A stretch of 15,834 nt of DNA, from NCBI GenBank assembly GCA_017425765.1, contig JAFOXE010000050.1:1-15834 (forward strand). The letters are read 5' to 3'. Both the position numbers and the translations under genes were made by a program. Below, piece after piece: positions 6,365 to 15,117 of the stretch. How positions within the stretch are numbered: the stretch's first letter is position 1; the number at the start of each line of letters is the position of its first letter. This DNA is from Paraprevotella sp. (GTDB taxonomy: Bacteria > Bacteroidota > Bacteroidia > Bacteroidales > Bacteroidaceae). The notes beneath the pieces are model-generated. The model had not been told where the DNA came from. It was given only the letters and a program-made list of their open reading frames with translations, and did no database searches.

Positions 6365-7666
6365 ATGGAGAAATTGCTACATTACGTATGGAAACATAAA
6401 ATTTTTCCGTTGCGTGCCTTACTTACCCCCTACAGCGAAGAGGTTGAAGTGCTGGACGTAGGACTGAGCAACCCTAATTCCGGACCGGATTTCTTCAACG
6501 CCAAAATAAAGATTGGCAACACCTTGTGGGCCGGAAATGTAGAACTGCATATGCGTTCATCGGACTGGTTCAAACACGGACATGACGGTGACAGTGCCTA
6601 CAATAATACAATTCTACACGTGGTGAACATCATTGATTGCGAAGTATTTGCTGAAAACGGAAAAAAGATACCGCAATTGCAGTTGGACATACCTGCCCGT
6701 GTAGAGCGTTGCTACAGCGAATTGTGCACCACAGAAGACTATCCCCGTTGCCATCCCATAATTAGACAATTAGATCAATTCACCGTGCACAGTTGGATGA
6801 GTGCTCTTCTTTGCGAACGATTGGAAAGTAAAGCCAAATTAGTGATGGAGCGAGTGAAAAAGTTAAACGGCGATTGGGAAAATGCCTTCTTCATCACCTT
6901 GGCGCGCAATTTTGGTTTCGGGCTGAATGGTGACACATTTGAATTCTGGGGCTCACACCTTCCCTTCCATGCGCTAGGGAAACATCGTGACAATGGTTTC
7001 CAAATAGAATCTCTTTTCATGGGCACGGCGGGCTTGTTACAAATGGATGCAGTACCCAAAGGAAACAGAGAGGCGGCAACCGAGGATAAATACCTCGAGA
7101 AACTGCAAAAAGAATATCAATATTTGGCACACAAATTCTCGCTTCCCGAACCTATGTCGTGCGAAAGATGGCAATACCTTCGCTTGCGACCGCAAAATTT
7201 TCCGCACTTAAGAATCATACAATTGGCCCACCTCTATCACAAAGGATGCCTAAACCTTTCGCGAGTTTTGGAGGCCGAATCCATTGAACAACTGCAAGAG
7301 TTGTTACAAACACAAGTGACCGAATATTGGGAAACTCACTACTTGTTTGGCTGCCCCGGTCCGAAAAATGAGAAGAAACTCTCAAAAGCCTCGCGAAATC
7401 TGCTCATCATCAATACAGTGATACCTGTGCTATATGCCTATGGTATGCAGCACGACAACGAAGCTTTATGCAACAGAGCCATTCAAATGCTTGAGGAACT
7501 GCGCCCCGAAAACAACTACATCATCCGCCAATGGGAATCGTGTGGTCTTACAGTGGAATCGGCGGCCGACAGCCAAGCACTTATACAATTGAAAAAGGAA
7601 TACTGCGACAAGAAAGAATGTTTAAGATGCCGGTTTGGATATGAATTTTTGAAGAACGAATCGTAA
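6365..7666 (+). CDS. DUF2851 family protein, function unknown
   Basis: A 433-residue protein recognisable as DUF2851 by its N-terminal block: EKLLHYVWK, NSGPDFFNAKIKIG (38-51), WAGNVELH (55-62), SSDWFKHGHDGD (65-76) and NTILHVV (81-87). The C-terminus ends in a cysteine cluster 'CDKKECLRCRFGYEFL' (C414, C419, C422). No signal peptide or membrane helix is visible, so it is probably cytoplasmic. The function is not known to me. The spacing of conserved Asp42, Glu60, His62, Asp67, His71 and Asp74 looks like a metal site of the PD-(D/E)XK type, but that is a guess from pattern. It starts a plus-strand cluster with a thioesterase 36 bases downstream and dprA after that. Confidence 0.85.
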   Translation: MEKLLHYVWKHKIFPLRALLTPYSEEVEVLDVGLSNPNSGPDFFNAKIKIGNTLWAGNVELHMRSSDWFKHGHDGDSAYNNTILHVVNIIDCEVFAENGKKIPQLQLDIPARVERCYSELCTTEDYPRCHPIIRQLDQFTVHSWMSALLCERLESKAKLVMERVKKLNGDWENAFFITLARNFGFGLNGDTFEFWGSHLPFHALGKHRDNGFQIESLFMGTAGLLQMDAVPKGNREAATEDKYLEKLQKEYQYLAHKFSLPEPMSCERWQYLRLRPQNFPHLRIIQLAHLYHKGCLNLSRVLEAESIEQLQELLQTQVTEYWETHYLFGCPGPKNEKKLSKASRNLLIINTVIPVLYAYGMQHDNEALCNRAIQMLEELRPENNYIIRQWESCGLTVESAADSQALIQLKKEYCDKKECLRCRFGYEFLKNES

Positions 7667-7702
7667 ACACAAGCGTGCACACACTAATATAAAACAAGAA
7701 CT

Positions 7703-8113
7703 ATGAACGATAAATATGCCTACGAACTGACCTTTAAGGTGCGCGACTACGAATGCGACCTACAAGGAATTGTGAACAATGCAAACTATCAGCACTACAC
7801 CGAACACACCCGGCATGAGTTTTTATTGCAAGCCGGTATCAGTTTTGCCGAGATGCACACCCAAGGAATCGATGCCGTAGTGGCCCGACTGAACATGGCC
7901 TTCAAAACACCATTACGTAGCGGAGATTCGTTCGTGAGTAAACTCAAAATCAAAAAGGAAGGACTGCGCTATGTATTCTACCAAGACATCTTCAGATTGC
8001 CGGATATGCAATGCTGCCTACGTGCCCAGATAGATACGGTATGCCTCGTAAACGGACGACTTTCTACTTGTCCGGAACTTGACGGAAAGCTGAAACCATA
8101 CATGGAAGAATAA
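7703..8113 (+). CDS. Acyl-CoA thioesterase, 4HBT/YbgC-like hot-dog fold
   Basis: A 136-residue single hot-dog domain. The N-terminal segment 'VRDYECDLQGIVNNANYQHYTEHTRHEFL' region (residues 13 onward) corresponds to the 4HBT motif, in which an Asp (here D19) before G-[IV]-[VN]-x-x-x-x-Y is the catalytic residue. Later strands (FKTPLRSGD, YVFYQDIFR) fit as well. Such enzymes hydrolyse acyl-CoA thioesters in the cytoplasm; the acyl group cannot be predicted here. It is 36 bases after the DUF2851 gene and 10 bases before dprA, so probably co-transcribed. No promoter of its own was seen. Confidence 0.9.
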   Translation: MNDKYAYELTFKVRDYECDLQGIVNNANYQHYTEHTRHEFLLQAGISFAEMHTQGIDAVVARLNMAFKTPLRSGDSFVSKLKIKKEGLRYVFYQDIFRLPDMQCCLRAQIDTVCLVNGRLSTCPELDGKLKPYMEE

Positions 8114-8123
8114 ACACACACCC

Positions 8124-9251
8124 ATGAGCGAACAAGAGATTCTATATACAATAGCCCTGACACGTGTAGCCGCCCTCAACACCCTTAACCGACTTACGTT
8201 GCTTAAGGAGGCCGGCAGCGCCACTGCGGTGTTCGAACAGCGTAAAAACATAAAGGAACTGCTGCCCGAAGCATCGCCTCGCCTAAGCGAAGCCATCTCG
8301 GACATGGAAGCCTTATTGCCACGTGCCGAAAAAGAATTGGAGTTTGCATGCAGTAAAAAGATACAATGCCTTCGTTATGGCGACATTGCCTACCCCACAC
8401 GCTTACTCGATTGCCCCGACGCACCCATATTGCTTTACTACTGTGGTAATGCCGACTTGAACACCGCCCACATTATAAACATAGTGGGTACACGACACTG
8501 TACAGAATACGGTAAAGACGTATGTAGAACCTTTCTGAACGAATTGAAAACGCTGTGCCCGGACGTTTTAGTGGTAAGTGGATTGGCCTACGGAATCGAC
8601 ATTGCAGCACACCGACAAGCTCTACAAAACGGACTGAACACGGTGGGAGTTTTGGCGCATGGATTGGATCAAATATATCCACGCATGCACCGTGACACAG
8701 CTGTGGAAATGACACGCCAAGGAGGATTGTTGACGGAATTTATGAGCGAGAGTAATGCGGATAAAGTGAATTTTGTACGTCGCAACCGCATCGTTGCGGG
8801 TACGGCAGATGCCACCATTGTGGTAGAGTCGGGCCTGAAAGGAGGCTCACTCATCACGGCTGACATTGCCGAGAGTTACCACCGCGACGTATTTGCTGTG
8901 CCAGGGCGCATCACCGACCCTTATTCGGCCGGATGCAACCGTTTAATAGGCGAAAATAGGGCCACCATTCTGCAAAATGCAGAAGAGTTTGTCAAGGCTA
9001 TGGGATGGCAAACAAATTACGACCTTGAAACACTGAAAAAAACACCGATACAAGCACAACTCTTCCACGACCTTACCGACGAGGAGCAGAAAGTGGTGAA
9101 CGCCTTGCAAGGCTGCGATAGTAAGCAAATAAACCTCATCGCCATTGATACCAACCTACCCATACACAAAGTAAGCGCAGTGCTCTTTACATTAGAAATG
9201 AAAGGTATTGTAAAACTAATGAACGGGGGCATGTATCGTTTATTGAGCTGA
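8124..9251 (+). CDS. dprA: DNA-processing protein DprA (Smf)
   Basis: A 375-residue DprA protein, which protects incoming single-stranded DNA and loads RecA during natural transformation. It has an N-terminal helical SAM-like region (about 1-70). The Rossmann-like core shows IVGTRHCTEYG (120-130), VSGLAYGIDIAAH (151-163), FVRRNRIVAG (217-226) and the glycine-rich 'VESGLKGGSLITA' (234-246). A C-terminal winged-helix segment runs from about 310 to the end (LTDEEQKVVNAL ... GGMYRLLS). Length is typical. It lies 10 bases after the thioesterase and is the last gene before a strong terminator at 9312-9352. Presence of DprA does not by itself prove competence, as it is widely conserved in non-transforming bacteria. 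Confidence 0.96.
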   Translation: MSEQEILYTIALTRVAALNTLNRLTLLKEAGSATAVFEQRKNIKELLPEASPRLSEAISDMEALLPRAEKELEFACSKKIQCLRYGDIAYPTRLLDCPDAPILLYYCGNADLNTAHIINIVGTRHCTEYGKDVCRTFLNELKTLCPDVLVVSGLAYGIDIAAHRQALQNGLNTVGVLAHGLDQIYPRMHRDTAVEMTRQGGLLTEFMSESNADKVNFVRRNRIVAGTADATIVVESGLKGGSLITADIAESYHRDVFAVPGRITDPYSAGCNRLIGENRATILQNAEEFVKAMGWQTNYDLETLKKTPIQAQLFHDLTDEEQKVVNALQGCDSKQINLIAIDTNLPIHKVSAVLFTLEMKGIVKLMNGGMYRLLS

Positions 9252-9311
9252 TTTCATCGTAAAAACAGACCATCGTGTGAACACCTTCTACACGTACGTC
9301 TTAATGCAACA

Positions 9312-9352
9312 ACCCGAGCATCTCATAGGGCATGAGATGCTCGGGTGTTTTT
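9312..9352 (+). terminator. Strong rho-independent terminator after dprA
   Basis: A perfect 15-bp stem (9312-9326 with 9332-9346), G/C-rich at its base, closes a five-base loop AGGGC and is followed by GTTTTT. It ends the plus-strand DUF2851-thioesterase-dprA transcript, 61 bases after the dprA stop. Confidence 0.93.
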
Positions 9353-9370
9353 ATACACACCATCGTGTGC

Positions 9371-9420
9371 AAAACAAAATCCCCTGCAACGGCCTACAGA
9401 AGCACGTGTGCAGGGGATTT
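9371..9420 (-). terminator. Rho-independent terminator of the frdCAB operon
   Basis: A perfect 12-bp stem (9377-9388 with 9409-9420) with a 20-base loop. On the minus strand it runs out into ATTTTGTTTTG, so it works for transcripts arriving from frdB. It faces the dprA terminator, leaving only 18 bases between the two terminators. Confidence 0.85.
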
Positions 9421-9428
9421 ATAGAACC

Positions 9429-9475
9429 TTCGGAACATCCAGCATCCACATTCAAGATGCTAAATTCGGTCCGAA
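9429..9475 (-). other. Nested inverted repeat in the frdB 3' untranslated region
   Basis: TTCGGA (9429-9434) pairs with TCCGAA (9470-9475), and inside it AGCATC (9441-9446) pairs with GATGCT (9456-9461). The structure begins 4 bases after the frdB stop and precedes the terminator. It could stabilise the mRNA end; no poly-T follows it directly. Confidence 0.45.
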
Positions 9476-9478
9476 ATA

Positions 9479-10237
9479 TTAGTCGTTCAACTTGGCTGCA
9501 ATGAACTCGCGGTTCAAGCGGGCGATGTTAGCGATGCTCTCGCACTTAGGACACACGGCCTCGCAGGCGCGAGTGTTAGTACAGTTACCAAAGCCCAACT
9601 CGTCCATCTTGGCCACCATAGCCTTAGCACGACGTGCTGCCTCAGGACGGCCCTGTGGCAACAATGCCAATTGGCTTACCTTTGATGAAACGAAGAGCAT
9701 TGCAGAACCGTTCTTACAAGCAGCTACACAAGCACCACAACCGATGCAACTTGCGCAGTCCATAGCCTCGTCGGCATCTTGCTTAGGAATCAAGATAGCA
9801 TTTGCATCTTGTGGTTGACCTGTACGTGCTGTTACATAACCACCAGCTTGGATAATCTTATCGAAAGCGGTACGGTCTACCATACAGTCCTTAATTACAG
9901 GGAAACCGGCAGAACGCCATGGCTCTACAGTAATAGTGTCACCATCCTTGAACTTACGCATGTACAATTGACAAGTAGTTGCTCCACGCTCGGTCTTTCC
10001 ATGAGGAGTACCATTGATGTAAAGAGAGCACATACCGCAAATTCCTTCACGACAATCGTGGTCAAATACAAACGGTTCTTTTCCTTCGCTCACCAACTCC
10101 TCATTCAAGATATCCAGCATTTCAAGGAATGAAGTGTCGCCAGGAATATCCTTCATCTCACGTTCGTCAAAGTGACCTTTATCCTTCGGTCCGTTCTGAC
10201 GCCAATATCTTAACTTAAATGAAATGTTCTTATCCAT
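9479..10237 (-). CDS. frdB: Fumarate reductase/succinate dehydrogenase iron-sulfur subunit
   Basis: A 252-residue electron-transfer subunit linking the flavoprotein to the membrane haem subunit. The N-terminal plant-type [2Fe-2S] site is C62, C67, C70 ([10 protein letters not shown]) and C89. The C-terminal [4Fe-4S]/[3Fe-4S] part has '[14 protein letters not shown]' (161-174) and C219, C225, C229 (followed by Pro), C232. All expected cluster ligands appear to be present. Its length and cysteine pattern fit the Wolinella/Bacteroides-type FrdB. It is the third gene of frdC-frdA-frdB, 34 bases after frdA, and is followed by a hairpin and a terminator. In anaerobic Bacteroidales the complex works mainly as fumarate reductase; the direction is inferred from lineage, and sdhB would be an equivalent name. 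Confidence 0.96.
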   Translation of the reverse strand: MDKNISFKLRYWRQNGPKDKGHFDEREMKDIPGDTSFLEMLDILNEELVSEGKEPFVFDHDCREGICGMCSLYINGTPHGKTERGATTCQLYMRKFKDGDTITVEPWRSAGFPVIKDCMVDRTAFDKIIQAGGYVTARTGQPQDANAILIPKQDADEAMDCASCIGCGACVAACKNGSAMLFVSSKVSQLALLPQGRPEAARRAKAMVAKMDELGFGNCTNTRACEAVCPKCESIANIARLNREFIAAKLND

Positions 10238-10271
10238 TATTATATTATTTTATCGTTGAACAAACCTTTTA

Positions 10272-12251
10272 TTAGCTCTTATAGTTACGAGTCTGCACCT
10301 TGATAGCTTCGTATACAAGTGGCTCTTTGTAAAGTACAGGCGCCTTGTCGTCGCTGCCTTGATACTCCCAACATGCCACGTAAAAGAAGTTCTCGTCGTC
10401 ACGCTTTGCTTCACCCTCCTCAGTTTGATACTCTTCACGGAAGTGACCACCGCAACTTTCGTTACGATTCAACGCGTCGTATGCAATCAACTCACCCATG
10501 GTGATAAAGTCGTTCAAGCGTAAAGCCTTTTCCAACTCGATGTTCACTCCTTCGGTCGTTCCCGGAATAAACAAATTGTTCTCGAAGTCTTTGCGAATTT
10601 CCTTCAACTTCTGCAAACCAATCTTCAAGCCTTCTTCTGTACGACCCATTCCGACGTACTCCCACATTACATGACCCAATTCTTTGTGGATAGAATCAAC
10701 AGACTTCTTACCCTTGATGTTCATCAAACGGTTGATGAGGTCTTGAACATTCTTCTCGGCCTCTGCGAACTCAGGCAACTCTGTTGAGAAACGTGGCACA
10801 GTGATTTGGTCGGCCAAGTAGTTTTGAATAGTGTAAGGCAATACAAAGTAACCATCGGCAAGACCTTGCATCAACGCTGATGCACCAAGACGGTTAGCAC
10901 CGTGATCAGAGAAGTTACATTCACCAATAGCAAACAGACCCTTGACGGTGGTTTGTAGCTCGTAATCTACCCAAATACCACCCATGGTGTAGTGGATAGC
11001 TGGATAAATCATCATTGGGTGATAGTACTTCACGCCGTTAATTTCCTTAGCAAGTTCACCGGGGTTCACGTCTGTGATTTCCTCGTACATGTCAAATAGG
11101 TTACCATAACGTTGCAACACAATGTCAATACCCAAACGGTTGATAGACTCAGAGAAATCCAAGAACACAGCCAAACCTGTGTTGTTTACACCCATACCGG
11201 CATCGCAACGCTCCTTGGCAGCACGTGAAGCCACGTCGCGAGGTACAAGGTTACCGAATGCAGGATAACGACGTTCCAAGTAGTAGTCGCGATCCTCTTC
11301 CGGGATATCGCTTCCTTGAATTTCGCCCTTCTGCAACTTCAAAGCATCTTCCTTCTTCTTTGGTACCCAGATGCGGCCGTCGTTACGCAAAGATTCTGAC
11401 ATCAATGTCAACTTAGACTGCTTGTCACCGTGAACAGGAATACAAGTGGGGTGAATTTGCACGTAAGCAGGGTTTGCAAAATATGCACCCTTGCGGTAAC
11501 ATTGCATAGCAGCAGAACAGTTACAACCCATAGCGTTAGTAGAAAGGAAATAAGCATTTCCATAACCACCGGTTGCAATAACCACTGCATGAGCTGCAAA
11601 GCGTTCCAACTTACCGGTTACCAAGTTACGAGCAATGATACCACGAGCACGACCGTCAACAATTACCAAGTCCATCATTTCGTAACGAGTGTACAACTTA
11701 ACAGTACCAGCGTTTACTTGGCAGCTAAGTGCTGAATATGCACCCAACAACAATTGCTGACCAGTTTGACCCTTAGCATAGAACGTACGAGATACTTGAG
11801 CACCACCGAATGAACGGTTGGCCAACATACCACCATATTCACGTGCGAAAGGAACACCTTGAGCCACGCATTGGTCGATAATACTGTTGGACACTTCTGC
11901 CAAACGATATACGTTTGCCTCACGAGCACGGTAGTCACCACCCTTCACTGTGTCGTAGAATAAACGATACACAGAGTCACCGTCATTCTGATAGTTCTTT
12001 GCGGCATTGATACCACCTTGTGCTGCAATTGAGTGAGCACGACGAGGAGAATCTTGAATGCAGAAGTTGAATACGCGGAATCCCATTTCTCCCAAAGATG
12101 CAGCGGCAGAAGCACCTGCCAAGCCTGTGCCGACCACGATTACATCCAAGCGACGCTTGTTTGCCGGGTTCACCAACTTCTGATGAGCTTTATAATTTGT
12201 CCATTTCTCGGCCACGGGGCCGGCAGGAATCTTAGAATCTAATGTAGCCAT
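10272..12251 (-). CDS. frdA: Fumarate reductase/succinate dehydrogenase flavoprotein subunit
   Basis: A 659-residue catalytic subunit that interconverts fumarate and succinate at a covalently bound FAD on the cytoplasmic side of the membrane. Seen features are the FAD loop VVGTGLAG (39-46) and the FAD-attachment motif [10 protein letters not shown] (71-80) with His73. Also visible are '[11 protein letters not shown]', 'HYTMGGIW' and '[13 protein letters not shown]', which carry substrate-binding and catalytic residues in this family. The frame is open to an ATG at 12308, but that would overlap the end of frdC and add an unconserved hydrophobic leader. The start at 12251 ([11 protein letters not shown]) leaves a 41-base gap after frdC and gives the usual length for the Bacteroides type. 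Confidence 0.97.
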   Translation of the reverse strand: MATLDSKIPAGPVAEKWTNYKAHQKLVNPANKRRLDVIVVGTGLAGASAAASLGEMGFRVFNFCIQDSPRRAHSIAAQGGINAAKNYQNDGDSVYRLFYDTVKGGDYRAREANVYRLAEVSNSIIDQCVAQGVPFAREYGGMLANRSFGGAQVSRTFYAKGQTGQQLLLGAYSALSCQVNAGTVKLYTRYEMMDLVIVDGRARGIIARNLVTGKLERFAAHAVVIATGGYGNAYFLSTNAMGCNCSAAMQCYRKGAYFANPAYVQIHPTCIPVHGDKQSKLTLMSESLRNDGRIWVPKKKEDALKLQKGEIQGSDIPEEDRDYYLERRYPAFGNLVPRDVASRAAKERCDAGMGVNNTGLAVFLDFSESINRLGIDIVLQRYGNLFDMYEEITDVNPGELAKEINGVKYYHPMMIYPAIHYTMGGIWVDYELQTTVKGLFAIGECNFSDHGANRLGASALMQGLADGYFVLPYTIQNYLADQITVPRFSTELPEFAEAEKNVQDLINRLMNIKGKKSVDSIHKELGHVMWEYVGMGRTEEGLKIGLQKLKEIRKDFENNLFIPGTTEGVNIELEKALRLNDFITMGELIAYDALNRNESCGGHFREEYQTEEGEAKRDDENFFYVACWEYQGSDDKAPVLYKEPLVYEAIKVQTRNYKS

Positions 12252-12292
12252 ATTTCTTTTTCTTTTAAAGGATAAATAAAAATAGTGCTGAA

Positions 12293-12967
12293 TTAGCAAG
12301 CGCCACAAAGAGCAAACTTAGCTACTACCACCAAGAACATCAACACAAGAACGGTAGAATATACTACACTGATAATGTGCCAACGATTGAACCACACCTT
12401 GCCGTTCCAACCCAAAGTTTGAATAGCACTCCAAAAACCGTGGGTCAAGTGGAACCAAAGAGCCAACAACCAAATTACGTATAGAACTACGTATACAGGG
12501 TTACTGAATGTTTGTGCAATGTATCCATAACCATCAGCTGCGTGAATACCGCCCATCATAGGTTGATGAATAAGTTCGGCAAACATCATGTTGTACCAGA
12601 AGTTAAACAAGTGAAGAGCTAAACCCAACACAATAACTACACCAAGAGCCAACATGTTTTGAGATGCCCACTCAACTTTCTTTGGGGTGTCGGTCACTGC
12701 ATAACGATCCTTACCTCTTGCACGATAGTTCTGTAGAGTAAGCCAGAATGCATACAAGATGTGAAGAACAGCCAATCCTGCCAAAGCAAGAGTAGCAGCC
12801 ACGGCATACCAATTTGCACCGAGGAACTCACAAATCATGTTGTAGCCTTCTTTTGAGAATAAGGCCACGAGGTTCATTGACCCATGAAACGTCAAGAACA
12901 GGATGAGGGCTAGTCCGGTCACAGACATCACCACCTTCCTTCCAATGGATGAATTACATAACCACAT
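12293..12967 (-). CDS. frdC: Fumarate reductase/succinate dehydrogenase cytochrome b subunit (b558-type)
   Basis: A 224-residue membrane anchor with five hydrophobic helices at about 11-36, 53-79, 103-129, 156-180 and 194-220. It is the single-subunit di-haem type found in Wolinella FrdC and Bacillus SdhC. Candidate axial haem histidines are His28 (FHGSMN), His69 (VLHILY), His119 (ALHLF) and His173 or His176 ([10 protein letters not shown]). It exchanges electrons with menaquinone in the inner membrane. It is the first gene of the operon (order C-A-B) and has a well-formed promoter upstream with a leader of about 110 bases. Confidence 0.95.
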   Translation of the reverse strand: MWLCNSSIGRKVVMSVTGLALILFLTFHGSMNLVALFSKEGYNMICEFLGANWYAVAATLALAGLAVLHILYAFWLTLQNYRARGKDRYAVTDTPKKVEWASQNMLALGVVIVLGLALHLFNFWYNMMFAELIHQPMMGGIHAADGYGYIAQTFSNPVYVVLYVIWLLALWFHLTHGFWSAIQTLGWNGKVWFNRWHIISVVYSTVLVLMFLVVVAKFALCGAC

Positions 12968-13037
12968 AATTGTTTTGAAATTAAGTTTATTATTAGATTT
13001 ATAAAAAGTTTGTTTGTCTTATTCGTTGTCAAATCGG

Positions 13038-13077
13038 CACGTATATATTACTATTTAACACACACGTACATATATTA
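13038..13077. repeat. Direct repeat in the frdC leader
   Basis: CACGTATATATTA (13038-13050) recurs as CACGTACATATATTA (13063-13077), with two extra bases and start points 25 bases apart. Both copies lie just downstream of the predicted frdC transcript start (about 13079, minus strand). They could be binding sites of a regulator or part of a leader RNA; this is not established. Confidence 0.45.
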
Positions 13078-13085
13078 ACAAGATG

Positions 13086-13116
13086 CAAATGTAGAAGATT
13101 TCCCTGATTGAACAAA
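13086..13116 (-). promoter_or_regulatory. Promoter of the frdCAB operon (-33 and -7)
   Basis: Read on the minus strand, TTTG (13116-13113) is followed after 19 bases by TACATTTG (13093-13086). This matches both parts of the Bacteroidota promoter (TTTG/TTG at -33, TAnnTTTG at -7) at the right spacing. The predicted start is near 13079, giving a leader of about 110 bases before the frdC ATG. Confidence 0.75.
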
Positions 13117-13147
13117 GAAATAAAACAAGATATTCCCCAAAAATCAT

Positions 13148-13155
13148 TACTTTTG
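13148..13155 (+). promoter_or_regulatory. Candidate -7 element for mnmG-apt
   Basis: TACTTTTG matches TAnnTTTG and lies 31 bases before the mnmG ATG. The -33 region is not recognisable. The element is back to back with the frdC promoter, whose -33 lies 32 bases to its left. Confidence 0.55.
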
Positions 13156-13186
13156 TAGCGAAAAACCATTAAGATGAAAATTTTCC

Positions 13187-15058
13187 ATGGATTTTAAGTA
13201 CGATGTAATTGTAGTCGGGGGCGGACACGCTGGCTGTGAGGCGGCGGCAGCAGCAGCTCGCATGGGGGCTAAAACATGCCTCATCACAATGGACATGAAC
13301 AAGATTGCCCAAATGAGTTGTAACCCTGCAATCGGCGGCATAGCAAAAGGACAAATAGTGCGCGAGATTGACGCATTAGGAGGATATACAGGTATAGTTA
13401 CCGACCTCACAGCCATACAGTTCCGCATGCTAAACCGTTCAAAAGGACCTGCCATGTGGAGCCCAAGAGCACAATGCGATCGTGGAAAGTTCATTTGGAC
13501 ATGGAGAGAAATACTGGAAAACACTCCTGGTCTTAGTATATGGCAAGACCAAGCGAAAGAGTTACTTGTTGATAATAAGCAGGTTATAGGCGTAAAAACC
13601 TACTTAGACGTAACTCTAAAGGCACGATGTGTCATTATTACAGCCGGCACCTTCCTTAATGGTTTGATGCACATCGGGCGCACTCAGCTCCCAGGTGGCA
13701 GAACAGCCGAACCGGCTTCGTACCACCTCACCGAGTCCATCACACAACACGGCATCACAGCAGGCCGTATGAAAACCGGAACCCCGGTACGCATCGATGG
13801 CCGCAGTGTTCACTTTGAAGACATGACCATACAAGAAGGCGAACACGACTTTCACAGTTTCTCATACTTAAGCAACCAAAGACCCTTAAAACAATTGCCT
13901 TGTTGGACTTGTTTTACTAATCCCGAAGTTCACAACACGCTCCGCAGCGCCTTGGCAGACTCACCTCTATACAACGGCCAGATTCAGAGTATCGGGCCAA
14001 GATATTGCCCAAGTATCGAAACCAAACTGGTTACCTTCCCCGAGAAGGATTTACACCAACTCTTCTTGGAGCCCGAAGGCGAAAGCACACAAGAGTACTA
14101 TCTCAACGGATTTTCATCAAGCCTTCCGTTACACGTACAAATAGAAGCTCTTAAAAAAATTCCGGCATTCCGCGACCTGGAAATATACCGTCCGGGGTAT
14201 GCCATCGAGTACGACTACTTTGACCCCACTGAACTGAAGCATTCATTAGAATCAAAGAAAGTAGACGGGCTCTTTATGGCCGGACAAGTAAACGGAACTA
14301 CAGGTTATGAAGAAGCAGCCGGACAAGGTTTGGTGGCCGGAGTGAACGCTGCCTTGAAATGCAGCAGTGGCGAACCATTCATTATGCGTCGTGACGAATC
14401 GTACATCGGCGTACTAATCGACGACTTAGTAACCAAGGGCGTTGATGAACCATACCGCATGTTCACCTCACGTGCCGAGTACAGAATACTGCTTCGCCAA
14501 GACGATGCTGATGCTCGATTAACAGAACGTTCGTACCACATGGGATTGGCTTCAAAAGAACGATACGATAATTGGACAACCAAGAAAGAGAATATCGGCC
14601 GTATACTTTCCTTCTGTCGCGAATACTCTATCAAGGCAAGCTTGATCAATGGATATCTTGAAGCCCTGGGAACAACACCTTTGGCACGCGGGTGCAAACT
14701 CATCGATCTTGTTAATCGTCCACAACTCACACTAACCAATCTTGCCGATGGCGTTCCCGCTCTAAAGAACATATTAAACTCCATTACACACCGTCCGGAA
14801 GAAACAATCGAGGCGGCCGAAATCTTGATTAAATATAGTGGTTACATTGAAAGAGAGCGAGTGATTGCAGACAAAATGCAACGACTTGAAAACATCCGTA
14901 TTAAAGGACGATTCGACTACAACAACCTGCAGTCACTATCAACCGAAGCACGTCAGAAACTCGTAAAGATTGACCCCGAAACACTAGCACAAGCCGGCCG
15001 AATCCCCGGAGTTTCTCCAAGCGACATTAACGTACTTCTTGTCCTTTTAGGCAGATAG
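13187..15058 (+). CDS. mnmG: tRNA uridine-5-carboxymethylaminomethyl modification enzyme MnmG (GidA)
   Basis: A 623-residue FAD protein that, with the GTPase MnmE, builds the 5-(carboxy)aminomethyl group on wobble U34 of certain tRNAs. Features are the FAD loop VVGGGHAGCEAA (9-20), CNPAIGG (45-51) with conserved Cys45, and signature GPRYCPSIETK (270-280) with Cys274. The second signature AGQVNGTTGYEEA starts at 365. A C-terminal helical domain follows, used in other MnmG proteins to contact MnmE and tRNA, ending in 'GVSPSDINVLLVLLGR'. The protein is full length for the family. It is divergent from frdC, carries its own -7 element, and is followed after 59 bases by apt; the gap contains a parS-like site. 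Confidence 0.98.
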   Translation: MDFKYDVIVVGGGHAGCEAAAAAARMGAKTCLITMDMNKIAQMSCNPAIGGIAKGQIVREIDALGGYTGIVTDLTAIQFRMLNRSKGPAMWSPRAQCDRGKFIWTWREILENTPGLSIWQDQAKELLVDNKQVIGVKTYLDVTLKARCVIITAGTFLNGLMHIGRTQLPGGRTAEPASYHLTESITQHGITAGRMKTGTPVRIDGRSVHFEDMTIQEGEHDFHSFSYLSNQRPLKQLPCWTCFTNPEVHNTLRSALADSPLYNGQIQSIGPRYCPSIETKLVTFPEKDLHQLFLEPEGESTQEYYLNGFSSSLPLHVQIEALKKIPAFRDLEIYRPGYAIEYDYFDPTELKHSLESKKVDGLFMAGQVNGTTGYEEAAGQGLVAGVNAALKCSSGEPFIMRRDESYIGVLIDDLVTKGVDEPYRMFTSRAEYRILLRQDDADARLTERSYHMGLASKERYDNWTTKKENIGRILSFCREYSIKASLINGYLEALGTTPLARGCKLIDLVNRPQLTLTNLADGVPALKNILNSITHRPEETIEAAEILIKYSGYIERERVIADKMQRLENIRIKGRFDYNNLQSLSTEARQKLVKIDPETLAQAGRIPGVSPSDINVLLVLLGR

Positions 15059-15068
15059 ACGTATCGTG

Positions 15069-15084
15069 TGTTCCACGTGAAACA
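15069..15084. promoter_or_regulatory. parS-like ParB-binding site
   Basis: The 16-base sequence TGTTCCACGTGAAACA matches the bacterial chromosomal parS consensus TGTTNCACGTGAAACA at every defined position. It is an inverted repeat broken only at one pair (C opposite A). ParB/Spo0J loads here and spreads to organise and segregate the origin region. It lies in the gap between mnmG and apt, outside coding sequence. No other full match was found in the window by eye on scanning CACGTG cores. Confidence 0.82.
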
Positions 15085-15117
15085 ATCATAAATCAAAAAC
15101 GAGTAAATCAACCAGAT

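Noticed and set aside
9277..9504. Possible 75-residue plus-strand ORF between dprA and frdB
   Set aside because: It runs through both terminator hairpins and into frdB, and its product resembles nothing; it is an accidental open frame.
11215..11235. Second parS-like site (GCACGTGAAGCC) inside frdA
   Set aside because: Only the CACGTGAA core matches; the left half and the right end differ from the consensus.
12252..12308. Upstream ATG extending frdA by 19 residues
   Set aside because: It overlaps the end of frdC and adds a hydrophobic stretch not expected on a cytoplasmic flavoprotein; the start at 12251 gives the normal N-terminus.
15059..15117. Replication origin at the parS site
   Set aside because: No cluster of DnaA boxes and no dnaA or AT-rich unwinding region is visible; parS sites often lie at some distance from oriC.
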